Assembly: GCF_900106995.1 (NCBI RefSeq)
Contig: NZ_FNOK01000028.1
Location: forward strand, 1 to 64,000
Reading direction: 5' to 3'
Length of the DNA: 64,000 nucleotides
DNA from: Saccharopolyspora shandongensis
GTDB lineage: Bacteria; Actinomycetota; Actinomycetes; Mycobacteriales; Pseudonocardiaceae
Positions within the stretch are counted from its first letter, which is position 1, and every line of letters starts with the position of its first letter. A program made the position numbers and the translations under genes. This document shows, one piece after another, positions 26,023 to 34,129 of this stretch. The notes below the pieces were generated by a model. That model saw nothing but the letters and a program-made list of their open reading frames with translations, searched no databases and was not told the origin of the DNA.

Positions 26023-27234
26023 GTGACCGCAATGGATCCAGTCACCGTGGGACTTACGAGCGAAGAGATCGAATTGCAAGCGAAGGCTCGTCTGTTCGCC
26101 GATCAGGTGGTGCGACCGGTCAGCGCGCAGACCGACATCGTGGGCGAGTACCCCTGGGACATCGTCCGCGAGCTGACCTCCGCGAAATTCATGGGGATGA
26201 CGCTCCCCAAGGCATACGGAGGACAGGGGAGCTCGCTGCTCGACGCTTGTCTTGTCATTGAGCAGATCGCACGTGAATGCACGGTCACCGCGCGCATCGT
26301 GGTCGAGGCGAACATGGGCGCAGTCTCGGCGATCATGGAGTACGGGACCGAGGAGCAGCGCAAGCTGGCGGCGGATCTCGTGGTTGCCGGCGACAAGCCG
26401 GCTATCTGCATCACCGAGCCGGACGCCGGGAGCGACGCTACCTCGATGACAACCCGCGCGGAGAGGCGCGGCGATAAGTACGTCATCAATGGATGCAAGC
26501 ACTGGATCACCGGGGCGGGGGTGTCGAACCTGCACCTCATCTTCGCCCGCACGTTCGACGAGAACGGCGAGTACCTCGGCATCGGCGGTTTTATCGCGCT
26601 CGCGAGCGAGACCGATGCGATTCGCCGGACGAAGCGCGAACAGACGATGGGCCTGCGTGGCATGCCCGAGGGAGAGCTGACGTTCGAGGATCTCGTCGTT
26701 GACGAGTCCAGCCTCCTGATGCCGCCTGCCGGATTGTCCCGCGGGTTCGCCTCCCTGATGAATGCCTACAATTGCCAGCGCGTCGGAGCCGGGACGGTTG
26801 CGATGGGTATCGCCACCGGCGCGTTCGAGCACGCCGTCGCGTGGTCGAAGCAACGTGAGCAGTTCGGCCGGCCAATCGGTGAATTTCAGGGCCTGCAGTG
26901 GAAGATCGCCGACATGGACGTCGCTCTGACCGGCTCGCGGCTCATGCTGCACGCCGCCGCGCGGTCGCGCGGCAAGTCCGGGAGCCCGTTCCCGGACCCC
27001 GCCCTGGCGGCGAAGGCGAAGATCTACGCGGCAGAGTCGGCCATCACGGTCGTCAACACCGCGCTGCAGTTCTTCGGTGCTCGCGGTTACGGACGGGACT
27101 TCCCGCTCGAGCGGATGGCACGTGACGTCCGCATGTTCACCATCGGCGGAGGGACCGCCGAGGTGCTCCGCACGCTAGTCGCCTCGCAGGACCTGGGCTG
27201 GAAGCTGCCGCAGAATCGTGGTGGCTATGTCTGA
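26023..27234 (+). CDS. Acyl-CoA dehydrogenase-fold enzyme, possible 3-sulfinopropanoyl-CoA desulfinase
   Basis: 403 aa, GTG start at 26023 (ATG nine bases later possible). ACAD fold: ICITEPDAGSDAT (flavin loop), HWITGAG, and QFGRPIGEFQGLQWKIADM. At the C-terminal catalytic position the usual YEGT is IGGGTAE, so that Glu is absent, and the other common base position reads NAYNCQRVGAG (Gln252). Arg91 and Gln252 line up, with an offset of 6-7, with R84 and Q246 that I recall for the Acd desulfinase of 3-sulfinopropionate catabolism. The overlapping downstream gene is a family III CoA-transferase, as in that pathway. An ordinary dehydrogenase remains possible. Confidence 0.6.
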   Translation: MTAMDPVTVGLTSEEIELQAKARLFADQVVRPVSAQTDIVGEYPWDIVRELTSAKFMGMTLPKAYGGQGSSLLDACLVIEQIARECTVTARIVVEANMGAVSAIMEYGTEEQRKLAADLVVAGDKPAICITEPDAGSDATSMTTRAERRGDKYVINGCKHWITGAGVSNLHLIFARTFDENGEYLGIGGFIALASETDAIRRTKREQTMGLRGMPEGELTFEDLVVDESSLLMPPAGLSRGFASLMNAYNCQRVGAGTVAMGIATGAFEHAVAWSKQREQFGRPIGEFQGLQWKIADMDVALTGSRLMLHAAARSRGKSGSPFPDPALAAKAKIYAAESAITVVNTALQFFGARGYGRDFPLERMARDVRMFTIGGGTAEVLRTLVASQDLGWKLPQNRGGYV

Positions 27235-28459
27235 GAACGGCGAGAAGGGCGTGCAGCCGGGCGCACTCGCAGGCATACGGATCATTGACCTCTCCCGAAT
27301 TCTGGCCGGCCCCACCTGCACGCAGATCCTGGGCGACCTCGGTGCGGACGTCATCAAGATCGAGAAGCCGGGCGCGGGCGACGACACCAGGCGGTGGGGG
27401 CCCCCGTTCGTTACCGCGGAGGACGGGACACCGACCACCGAGTCGGCCTACTACCTCGCCGCGAACCGAAACAAGCGTTCGGTCTGTCTGGACATCGCCG
27501 ACGAGGAGGGGAGGCGGCAACTGCTCGAGCTCGTCGCAGATAGCGACGTCCTGGTCGAAAACTTCAAGCACGGGACGACGGCCCGGTACGGCCTGGCCTA
27601 CGAAGATCTGGCACGAGTCAACCCGCGGCTGGTCTACTGCTCGATCACCGGTTTCGGCCAGACGGGGCCCTATGCGGCCCGGCCCGGGTACGACCTGCTT
27701 GCCCAGGCAATGGGCGGCATCATGAGCCTGACCGGCGAGGTCGACGGCCTCCCGATGAAGGTGGGGGTCGGCATCGCCGACGTGACCACCGGTTTGTATG
27801 CGACGATCGGGATCCTGGCGGCGCTGCGCCACTGTGCCGAGACCGGTCGGGGACAGCACATTGACGTCGCCCTGATGGACACCCAGGTCTCCTGGCTGAT
27901 CAACGAGGCCACGAACTATTTCGTATCCGGCAGGCGGCCGGTGCGGCGGGGCAACGACCACCCGAACATCGTTCCCTACGGGGTCTACCCGACCTCGGAC
28001 GGCTACATCGCTGTCGCGGTGGGCAACGACTCGCAGTTCGTGCGGTTCGCCCAAGTTGTGGGTGCCGAGGACCTCGCCGCTGATCCGCAGTTCGCGACGA
28101 ACGCGGGCCGTGTCGAGAATCGCGAGGCGTTCGAGGAGAGGTTGCGGCCGTACATGACGGCCGCAACGACGTCGGAATGGTTGGGCGAGCTCGAAGCGGT
28201 GGGGATCCCCTGCGGGCCCGTGAACGACGTCGAGGAAGTGTTCTCCGACCCGCACGTGCTCCACCGTGGGATGAAGATCGAGATGCCATACGAGCACTCC
28301 GGGGCGGGGTACGTCACCTTGCTTGGCAGCCCGTTGAAGCTCTCCGACTCCCCCGTCACGTACCGGCTGCCGCCTCCGGTGCTCGGCGAGCACTCCGAGG
28401 ACGTGCTGGGGGCATCTGCGGCCATGTCGACCCTGCCGGGGAAAGAGCGCGCGTCGTGA
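27227..28459 (+). CDS. Family III CoA-transferase (CaiB/BaiF)
   Basis: 410 aa from the ATG at 27227, overlapping the end of the previous gene by eight bases. N-terminal IRIIDLSRILAGPTCTQILGDLGADVIKIEKPG is the family hallmark, and VCLDIAD followed by ENFKHGT and a conserved Asp (VALMDTQVS) is the expected catalytic region. It should move CoA between a donor such as succinyl-CoA and the acid substrate of the neighbouring enzyme. A strong hairpin follows its stop. Confidence 0.88.
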   Translation: MSENGEKGVQPGALAGIRIIDLSRILAGPTCTQILGDLGADVIKIEKPGAGDDTRRWGPPFVTAEDGTPTTESAYYLAANRNKRSVCLDIADEEGRRQLLELVADSDVLVENFKHGTTARYGLAYEDLARVNPRLVYCSITGFGQTGPYAARPGYDLLAQAMGGIMSLTGEVDGLPMKVGVGIADVTTGLYATIGILAALRHCAETGRGQHIDVALMDTQVSWLINEATNYFVSGRRPVRRGNDHPNIVPYGVYPTSDGYIAVAVGNDSQFVRFAQVVGAEDLAADPQFATNAGRVENREAFEERLRPYMTAATTSEWLGELEAVGIPCGPVNDVEEVFSDPHVLHRGMKIEMPYEHSGAGYVTLLGSPLKLSDSPVTYRLPPPVLGEHSEDVLGASAAMSTLPGKERAS

Positions 28460-28483
28460 CGCGGAGGTTCACCCGCCTGATCC

Positions 28484-28550
28484 CGGCCGAGCGCACCGTC
28501 CCGCACACTCCGGGAGCCGCTCCCTTCGCGGGACGGTGCGCTCTGCCGGC
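28484..28550 (+). terminator. Large intrinsic hairpin after the CoA-transferase gene
   Basis: GAGCGCACCGTCCCGC (28489-28504) is an exact reverse complement of 28528-28543: a 16-bp perfect stem, with a smaller GGGAG-CCG-CTCCC hairpin in its loop and further pairing outside after one mismatch. It starts 25 bp after the CoA-transferase stop and ends before the next gene. No T-run follows, as is common in actinomycetes. Confidence 0.8.
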
Positions 28551-28573
28551 AATCGTCGCCATAGACTGACCGG

Positions 28574-29461
28574 GTGCGTTACGACCTGGTCGACCTGCGG
28601 TTGTTCAGCAGCATCGTCGCCGAGGGGTCGATCACCGCCGGGGCTGAGGCCGTGCATCTGAGCCTCGCCTCGGCCAGTGCCCGGGTCCGATCCCTGGAAC
28701 AACACGCGGGCATGACACTGCTGGTGCGAGAGCGTCGCGGGGTCCGGCCGACGCCGGCCGGAGCCGCGCTAGCCCGTCACGCACGCGAGGTCCTGGCGAG
28801 CACGGCACGGCTCGATGGGGCCGTGACCAGCTACGCACGGGCATCGACGACACCGCTGGTCCTCCTCGCCGGAACCTCTGCCATGCACCGACTGGTTCCA
28901 AAGGCCCTCTCCTCGTTCCTCACCGACCGTGCCAACGTCGACGTCGTCGTCCACGAGAACCACAGTGCGCGCAGCGTGCAAATCCTCGTCAACGGCGAGG
29001 CCGATCTGGGAATCGTCCTGGAAAGCGAGACGCGCAACTCCGGACTCGATGTCGATGCGCTCTGTGACGACTCGCTGGTGGTCATCGGCAGCCCCGGCGG
29101 GGTCCTCACAGGCAGGCGTTCACCGATATCGTTCGCTGAGGTGGCCGAGCACCCGATGGTCGGCCTGAACACCGACTCCTCGCTCCAACGCACGATCGCG
29201 ACGAATCTGGACGCGCGGGGTCCCACTCCGCGGTACCGGACCCTCGTACCCAGTCTCCGCACGGTGGTCGCGCTCGCGGCGGCGGGAATGGGGCTCGCCA
29301 TCGTGCCTCGACGGGCGATCACCTTCGACCGATCGCTGGACATCTGCGATCTGAACGAGAGCTGGGCCCATCGTCGTCTGGTGCTGGCCTGGGGAGCGGC
29401 CACCGATCGTTCGTCGCCGACCGCCGCATCCCTTGCGGAATCGATCTACGGCGCCACGTGA
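28574..29461 (+). CDS. LysR-family regulator
   Basis: 295 aa, GTG start at 28574. Helix-turn-helix at residues 5-60 (LVDLRLFSSIVAEGSITAGAEAVHLSLASASARVRSLE) and effector domain. It follows the acyl-CoA/CoA-transferase pair after the terminator, so it has its own promoter; it may control that pair or the transporter that converges on it at 29661. Confidence 0.85.
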   Translation: MRYDLVDLRLFSSIVAEGSITAGAEAVHLSLASASARVRSLEQHAGMTLLVRERRGVRPTPAGAALARHAREVLASTARLDGAVTSYARASTTPLVLLAGTSAMHRLVPKALSSFLTDRANVDVVVHENHSARSVQILVNGEADLGIVLESETRNSGLDVDALCDDSLVVIGSPGGVLTGRRSPISFAEVAEHPMVGLNTDSSLQRTIATNLDARGPTPRYRTLVPSLRTVVALAAAGMGLAIVPRRAITFDRSLDICDLNESWAHRRLVLAWGAATDRSSPTAASLAESIYGAT

Positions 29462-29660
29462 TGTCGTGCCCCGTCGGCTCCGACTCGACCAGTCGGGCGC
29501 CCCCTTGGTCGAAGCGTCGCCGCAGGGCGCGGAGGGTGGGCGACGGCATCTCATGACGGGGCTGGGCATCTTGCTGTGGCGGTGGGTGCTCGTGTCGCGG
29601 TCCGGCGAGTTCCGGATCGTCGAGCGACGGCAGCCGGAGTTGCTGGCCGGCGGGCACCTA

Positions 29661-30980
29661 CTACGACGCTTCGGGCACAGAGCTCAACGACGTTCGGGAT
29701 CGTTCCGGCATCAGCAGGGTGGTGACGATGGTGATCGCGATGAGCAGGGTGCCGTAAAGGGCGAGCACGGAAACCTGGTCTCGACCGGCGAAAAAGGCCA
29801 TGACGTACGGCGCGGTCCCGCCGAACAGCGCGACCGAGACTGCGTAGGGGAAGCCGACTCCGACGGCGCGGACGTCGGTTGGGAACAGCTCGGCGATGGC
29901 GGCGTTGCCCACAGAGGCTGCGGCGGCGGCCGGAATGGTCGCGAGCAACTGCAGGCCGATGATCACGGCCGGGTTGCCGGTGACGAGGAGCAGTCCCGGC
30001 CAGAGGGTCACGAGCATGCCGATGGCGGAGGCGAGGAGCACTCGCTTGCGGCCGAAGCGGTCAGCGAGCGACCCGAAGAGCGGTTGCAGGATCGCGAACA
30101 CGACGATGACGACTGTCGTGAGCAGCTGCGCTTGCGACAGCTTGATGCCGGTCACCATGTGGGCAAAGGTGGAGTACTGCAGCACGAAGATGTAGTAGCT
30201 GAACGTGCCGCCGCCCACGAAGAAGAAGGCCAGCAGGGTCTGCTTCGGATACTTCGTGAGCAGGATGCGGGTCGAGCTGCGGCGCCGAGCACCTGCGTGC
30301 GACTGCTTGGTCTCGGCGAACTGCGCGGTTTCGGTCATCGTGCGACGCATGACGATGGCGTAGACGGTGAACAGCGCGCCGATGATGAACGGGATGCGCC
30401 AGCCCCAGGTGCTCATAGCTGCCTCACCGAGGATCATGGGGAGCATGGCGGTGAGCCCGACCGCGAGCAGCACGGACAAGGAGCTGGCTACGTAGCCGAA
30501 GGCGTTGTAGAACGCCCGCTTGCCTGGTGGGGCGATCTCGCTGAGGTAGGAGACCGCCGCGCCCTGCTCGCCGCCGACGCCGACGCCCTGCAGGACCCGC
30601 GCCGCGACGAGGATGATTCCGGCCCAGGCACCGATCTGGGCGTAGCTGGGCACGATCGCGATCATCAACGAACCAACGCCTAGCAGGACCAGCCCGAGGA
30701 TCATGCCGGCTCGACGTCCGAAGCGGTCGGTGTACGCTCCGATGATCGCGCCGCCGAGCGGTCGCATGAGGAAACCGACGGCGAACACGAGCAGGCCGTT
30801 GAGCAGGCCCGAGAACGGGTCGGTGGGGTCGAACAGCGCGGCCGCGATGTAGGCCACCGTGAAGCCGTAGACCTGCCAGTCGTACATTTCGAGCATCATG
30901 CCTACGACGCCGGCGATGACCTGCCGCCGCGGCGGTGCGGAGGCTGCTTGGGCAGCGGTGGTGGAGTCGGGGATTGCCAT
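29661..30980 (-). CDS. MFS transporter, metabolite:H+ symporter (MHS) family
   Basis: 439 aa with about twelve membrane helices. Residues YDWQVYGFTVAYIA in helix 1, GAIIGAYTDRFGRRAGM (MFS loop 2-3 motif) and GSLADRFGRKRVLL in loop 8-9 identify the ShiA/ProP/KgtP-like MHS group, which import organic acids, betaines or similar solutes. It is followed 80 bp downstream by the amidohydrolase gene in the same direction and probably supplies its substrate. Confidence 0.87.
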   Translation of the reverse strand: MAIPDSTTAAQAASAPPRRQVIAGVVGMMLEMYDWQVYGFTVAYIAAALFDPTDPFSGLLNGLLVFAVGFLMRPLGGAIIGAYTDRFGRRAGMILGLVLLGVGSLMIAIVPSYAQIGAWAGIILVAARVLQGVGVGGEQGAAVSYLSEIAPPGKRAFYNAFGYVASSLSVLLAVGLTAMLPMILGEAAMSTWGWRIPFIIGALFTVYAIVMRRTMTETAQFAETKQSHAGARRRSSTRILLTKYPKQTLLAFFFVGGGTFSYYIFVLQYSTFAHMVTGIKLSQAQLLTTVVIVVFAILQPLFGSLADRFGRKRVLLASAIGMLVTLWPGLLLVTGNPAVIIGLQLLATIPAAAAASVGNAAIAELFPTDVRAVGVGFPYAVSVALFGGTAPYVMAFFAGRDQVSVLALYGTLLIAITIVTTLLMPERSRTSLSSVPEAS

Positions 30981-31063
30981 GGGAGGCCTTTCACGGAAAC
31001 AGGAGATCCCTGTTGAAGGCGGGGGTGAGAGATCGTCACGGTGTACGGGGTATGGGTTATCGA

Positions 31064-32239
31064 TCAGCTTTCCGAGCCAGTGAGCAGCCGGGTACGGAGT
31101 GCCTTGTCGAGTGCCGCGTCGACCACGGTGCTCGCGAGCAGGGTGGCGCCGTCGACGGCGGCACGGTCGCCCGGCTCGGACCCGGCGAGCGCGGCGAATC
31201 CGGGTGTATGGGGCACGGCGACGGGATCGCCGAGTCCAATCAGCGGGTGGATGCAGGGGAAACGGTGGGAGACGTTGCCCATGTCCGTGGATCCGCCCCG
31301 GGGCATGGGCACCCCGGCGACGCGACCGACCGATTCGAGGTTCGCGGCGTAGGCGGCGTTGAGCCCTGCGTCGGTGCGGAGGTCGAGGTAGCGGAACGGT
31401 CCTTCCGTGAGGGTCACGGCCGCGCCCGTCGCGTGCGCTCCCGCTTCCGCGCAGCGGCGGATCACGGCGATGACCCGCTCCAGCGCCTCGGCGGTCGCGG
31501 CGCGTCCCATCCAGACTCCGCCTGCGCTGCCGGGGATGACGTTCGGGGCCGCGCCACCGTGCTGCACGATGCCGTGGATCTGCTGGGACGGTTCGAGTTG
31601 CTGGCGCGCCAGGCCGATGGCTGTCAGCATGATCGTCATGGCGTCGAGGGCGTTGACGCCGTCGTGCGGGGCGGCGCTGGCATGCGCCTCCCGACCGGTG
31701 AACTCGATCTGGATCCCGCCGGAGGCGTACGGATTCATCTCGATGCTGTCCTCGGGCCCCGGGTGCACCATGAGCGCGGCATGCGTGCCGTCGAAGGCGC
31801 CCTCGTCGAGCAAGGTCACCTTGCCGCCGGCGTTCTCTTCGGCAGGAGTACCGAGCAGCCGGACGGTGATGCCGAGGTCGTCGGCGATCGGCGCGAGTGC
31901 GGTGAACGCGCCGAAGGCCGAGGCGGCGATGATGTTGTGGCCGCAGCCGTGGCCGATCTCCGGCAGGGCGTCGTATTCGGCGCAGAGGGTCACCACCAGT
32001 TCGCCGCTGCCGACTTCGGCGCGGAAAGCGGTGGGCAGGCTGCCGAGCCCGAGCGTTGCCTCGACGCCGGTCGTCGCCCCGATGCGGTCGACGAGCAGGC
32101 GAGCAGCCCTGGTCTCCTGGAGGCCGATCTCGGGGTCGGCGTGGATTCGCCTGCTGACGTCGATGACCGCGTCGCGGTTGGCCTCCACCGCGGCTCGAAC
32201 GCGGGACTTGGCCTCATCTGCAGCGAGGATGTCAGGCAT
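31064..32239 (-). CDS. M20-family amidohydrolase (AbgB/ACY1L2-like)
   Basis: 391 aa from the ATG at 32239, which lies inside the end of the upstream gene (8-base overlap). Metallopeptidase landmarks include RRIHADPEIG, EYDALPEIGHGCGHN (metal ligands), PAEENAGGKV (catalytic Glu region) and MVHPGPED. Such enzymes hydrolyse N-acyl amino acids or p-aminobenzoyl-glutamate-like amides. Translationally coupled to the C26 hydrolase and next to the MHS transporter: together they look like uptake and breakdown of an amide-linked amino acid conjugate. Confidence 0.85.
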   Translation of the reverse strand: MPDILAADEAKSRVRAAVEANRDAVIDVSRRIHADPEIGLQETRAARLLVDRIGATTGVEATLGLGSLPTAFRAEVGSGELVVTLCAEYDALPEIGHGCGHNIIAASAFGAFTALAPIADDLGITVRLLGTPAEENAGGKVTLLDEGAFDGTHAALMVHPGPEDSIEMNPYASGGIQIEFTGREAHASAAPHDGVNALDAMTIMLTAIGLARQQLEPSQQIHGIVQHGGAAPNVIPGSAGGVWMGRAATAEALERVIAVIRRCAEAGAHATGAAVTLTEGPFRYLDLRTDAGLNAAYAANLESVGRVAGVPMPRGGSTDMGNVSHRFPCIHPLIGLGDPVAVPHTPGFAALAGSEPGDRAAVDGATLLASTVVDAALDKALRTRLLTGSES

Positions 32240-32969
32240 GGAGCGCCTCCTTGGCTTCGACGGCTGCGGCGAACACGCGGAACGGAGCACCCTGTTCCTG
32301 GGCGGGCGTTCCCGCCGCTTCCGGATGCCATTGGACGCCGATGAGCCGGCCACGCTCGTCCTCGAACGCCTCGACGAGCCCGTCGTTCGCGGTGGCGGTC
32401 AGGTGCAGTCCGGCGCCGAGCCGGGCCAGGCCCTGATGGTGGCCGGAGGCGACCGTGACGACGCCGGTGCCGAGCTGGGCGCGCAGCCGCGAGCCCTCTC
32501 GCAAGCGCACAGGGTGCCAGGCGAATTCCGGCTCCTGGCCGGGCTCGATGGCGCGCTGGTGCGTGACCGAGCTTGCGGGGAGATCCACGTGCAACGTGCC
32601 TCCCGTGACGATGTTGAGTACCTGGGCGCCACGGCAGATGCCGAGCACCGGCAGGTCGCGCTCCAAGGCCGCCCGCGCGATACCGAGATCCAACGCGTCC
32701 TGGGCTGGGTTGACGTCGTAGACCGTTGGCGAGGAGTCCCCGCCGTAGAGCGCGGGATCGAGATCACCGCCGCCGGGCAGCACCGCGCCGGCGAATCCGG
32801 AGAGGTCCGGCACCTCGGCCACGACCACATGCTCGAACCCGTGTTCCCGCACCAGGCGCACGATGTCGTGGAAAATTCGGTTCGCCGCGTCGACCCGAGC
32901 GTCGGTGGCCCCGGCCGACAGCCGAGCGGGTACGACCACCCGTGCTTTCTCCCCGTCGATCTCCGTCAA
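32232..32969 (-). CDS. Class I glutamine amidotransferase-like gamma-glutamyl hydrolase (C26, PuuD-like)
   Basis: 245 aa with a TTG start behind AAGGAG. The nucleophile elbow is LGICRGAQVLN and the His-Glu pair is GVQWHPEA. The family contains gamma-glutamyl-GABA hydrolase (PuuD) and related enzymes that release glutamate from gamma-glutamyl amides. Coupled to the M20 gene. No gamma-glutamyl ligase (PuuA) is present, so the substrate is probably taken up ready-made. Confidence 0.82.
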   Translation of the reverse strand: MTEIDGEKARVVVPARLSAGATDARVDAANRIFHDIVRLVREHGFEHVVVAEVPDLSGFAGAVLPGGGDLDPALYGGDSSPTVYDVNPAQDALDLGIARAALERDLPVLGICRGAQVLNIVTGGTLHVDLPASSVTHQRAIEPGQEPEFAWHPVRLREGSRLRAQLGTGVVTVASGHHQGLARLGAGLHLTATANDGLVEAFEDERGRLIGVQWHPEAAGTPAQEQGAPFRVFAAAVEAKEALHA

Positions 32970-33043
32970 CTCTTGCTCCTTCGTTCCAGGTCAACGCATC
33001 GCTGCGGTAAAATACATATGAACGCTAGATGTTAGGGGTATAG

Positions 33044-33781
33044 ATGCGCAAGGCTTTGAACTCAGCGTTCTCTCCGGTCGGCGAGACTGGCGTGAGCGAG
33101 GCCATCGTGCGACGCATCGGAGAGCTGATCGGATCGGGCGAGCTGCGGCCGGGCGACCGACTACCTCCCGAAGTCGAACTCGCCGACTCTTTCCAGGTCG
33201 CACCGATGACCGTCCGCACCGCGCTGCAGGTTCTGCGCGAGAACCAGCTCATCGAGTCGCGCCGTGGGCGTGGCGGTGGCACGTTCGTTCGCACCGGCGT
33301 AGTGGACGCACCCTACTTCCGGGATGCCGAGCTACCGTCGGTGGAGGAATTCGAGGACTTCACCGTCTGGCGGATGGCGGTGTCGGGCGAGGCATGTGCT
33401 CGCGCGGCGGAACGCTTCGCCGCCGATGAGGTCGCTGACATGGACCGTCAGCGGCTTCTCGACCTGGCCGAAGCGAGCCACCGGTCCGATGTGTCGGTCG
33501 AAGTGTTCCGTCTCGCCGATGCCGACCTTCACCGCTACATGGCCGAGCTGTCCGGTTCATCGCGACTGCTGGAAGCCGAGCGCAGCATCCAGGCCTACCT
33601 CACACGCACTCTCCGCCACATGCCGAAACCGGTCGACGCCTCCAGTCTCTCCGGCCAAGCCCACTCCGCTCTCGTGGCCGCCATCGTCGCGGGCCATCCG
33701 GCGGTGGCACGAGCGGAGTTGAAGACCCACGTCCGCTCTACGCTGGACGTCATGGTGGGGGTCCACTACCTGCGCCATTGA
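33044..33781 (+). CDS. GntR-family (FadR/FCD-type) regulator
   Basis: 245 aa. N-terminal winged helix (IVRRIGELIGSGELRPGDRLPPEVELADSF; MTVRTALQVLRENQLI) and a C-terminal all-helical FCD domain (EEFEDFTVWRMAVSGEACA; LADADLHRYMAELSGS). Divergent from the C26-M20-MHS set with 74 bp between starts, so it should control that set. The gap is AT-rich (TAAAATACATATG). RBS AGGGG lies six bases before the ATG. Confidence 0.86.
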   Translation: MRKALNSAFSPVGETGVSEAIVRRIGELIGSGELRPGDRLPPEVELADSFQVAPMTVRTALQVLRENQLIESRRGRGGGTFVRTGVVDAPYFRDAELPSVEEFEDFTVWRMAVSGEACARAAERFAADEVADMDRQRLLDLAEASHRSDVSVEVFRLADADLHRYMAELSGSSRLLEAERSIQAYLTRTLRHMPKPVDASSLSGQAHSALVAAIVAGHPAVARAELKTHVRSTLDVMVGVHYLRH

Positions 33782-33784
33782 GAG

Positions 33785-34072
33785 TGTGCAATTTCTGGTT
33801 CGTGCCCATTGCGGCTCGGGAATCGGCGTCCGGGGTGATCAGTCGACGCGGCTGCCCCGCTTGCGCCGGACCTCGATCTCGCTTGCCAGGTCCGCGCCCG
33901 GTGGTCTGCGCAGGCCCTCGAACTGGCCTGCCGGGTCCGCGCCCCGTTCCGGTGGTGTTCGGCTCCGTCCGCCCAACGGCGAGGGCACCACGACGTTCGC
34001 ATAGCCCGAGGCAAGGTCGGTGTTTTCGCCGGAGCGCACGCCACCGTCGATGTAGCGAGTGCCGTTGATGCT
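33785..34072 (-). pseudogene. C-terminal remnant of a patatin-like phospholipase (RssA type)
   Basis: Minus-strand INGTRYIDGGVRSGENTDLASGYANVVV is the catalytic-Asp region (DGG) of patatin-like proteins. It continues in frame to SEIEVRRKRGSRVD, after which the expected end (ITPDADSRAAMGTN) is in another frame. The nucleophile half (GxSxG) is absent. So this is a truncated, frameshifted copy. Two intact patatin genes lie about 7 kb to the right. Confidence 0.7.
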
Positions 34073-34129
34073 GCGTGTGGGGACAGGTCACGGTCCGGAC
34101 TCTGCACATCCACCAAGACCATTGCGGTC

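Noticed and set aside
29462..30683. Long plus-strand frame of over 400 codons opposite the MHS transporter
   Set aside because: Low-complexity Gly/Arg/Asp/Glu-rich composition typical of the antisense of a membrane-protein gene; the transporter on the other strand is clear.
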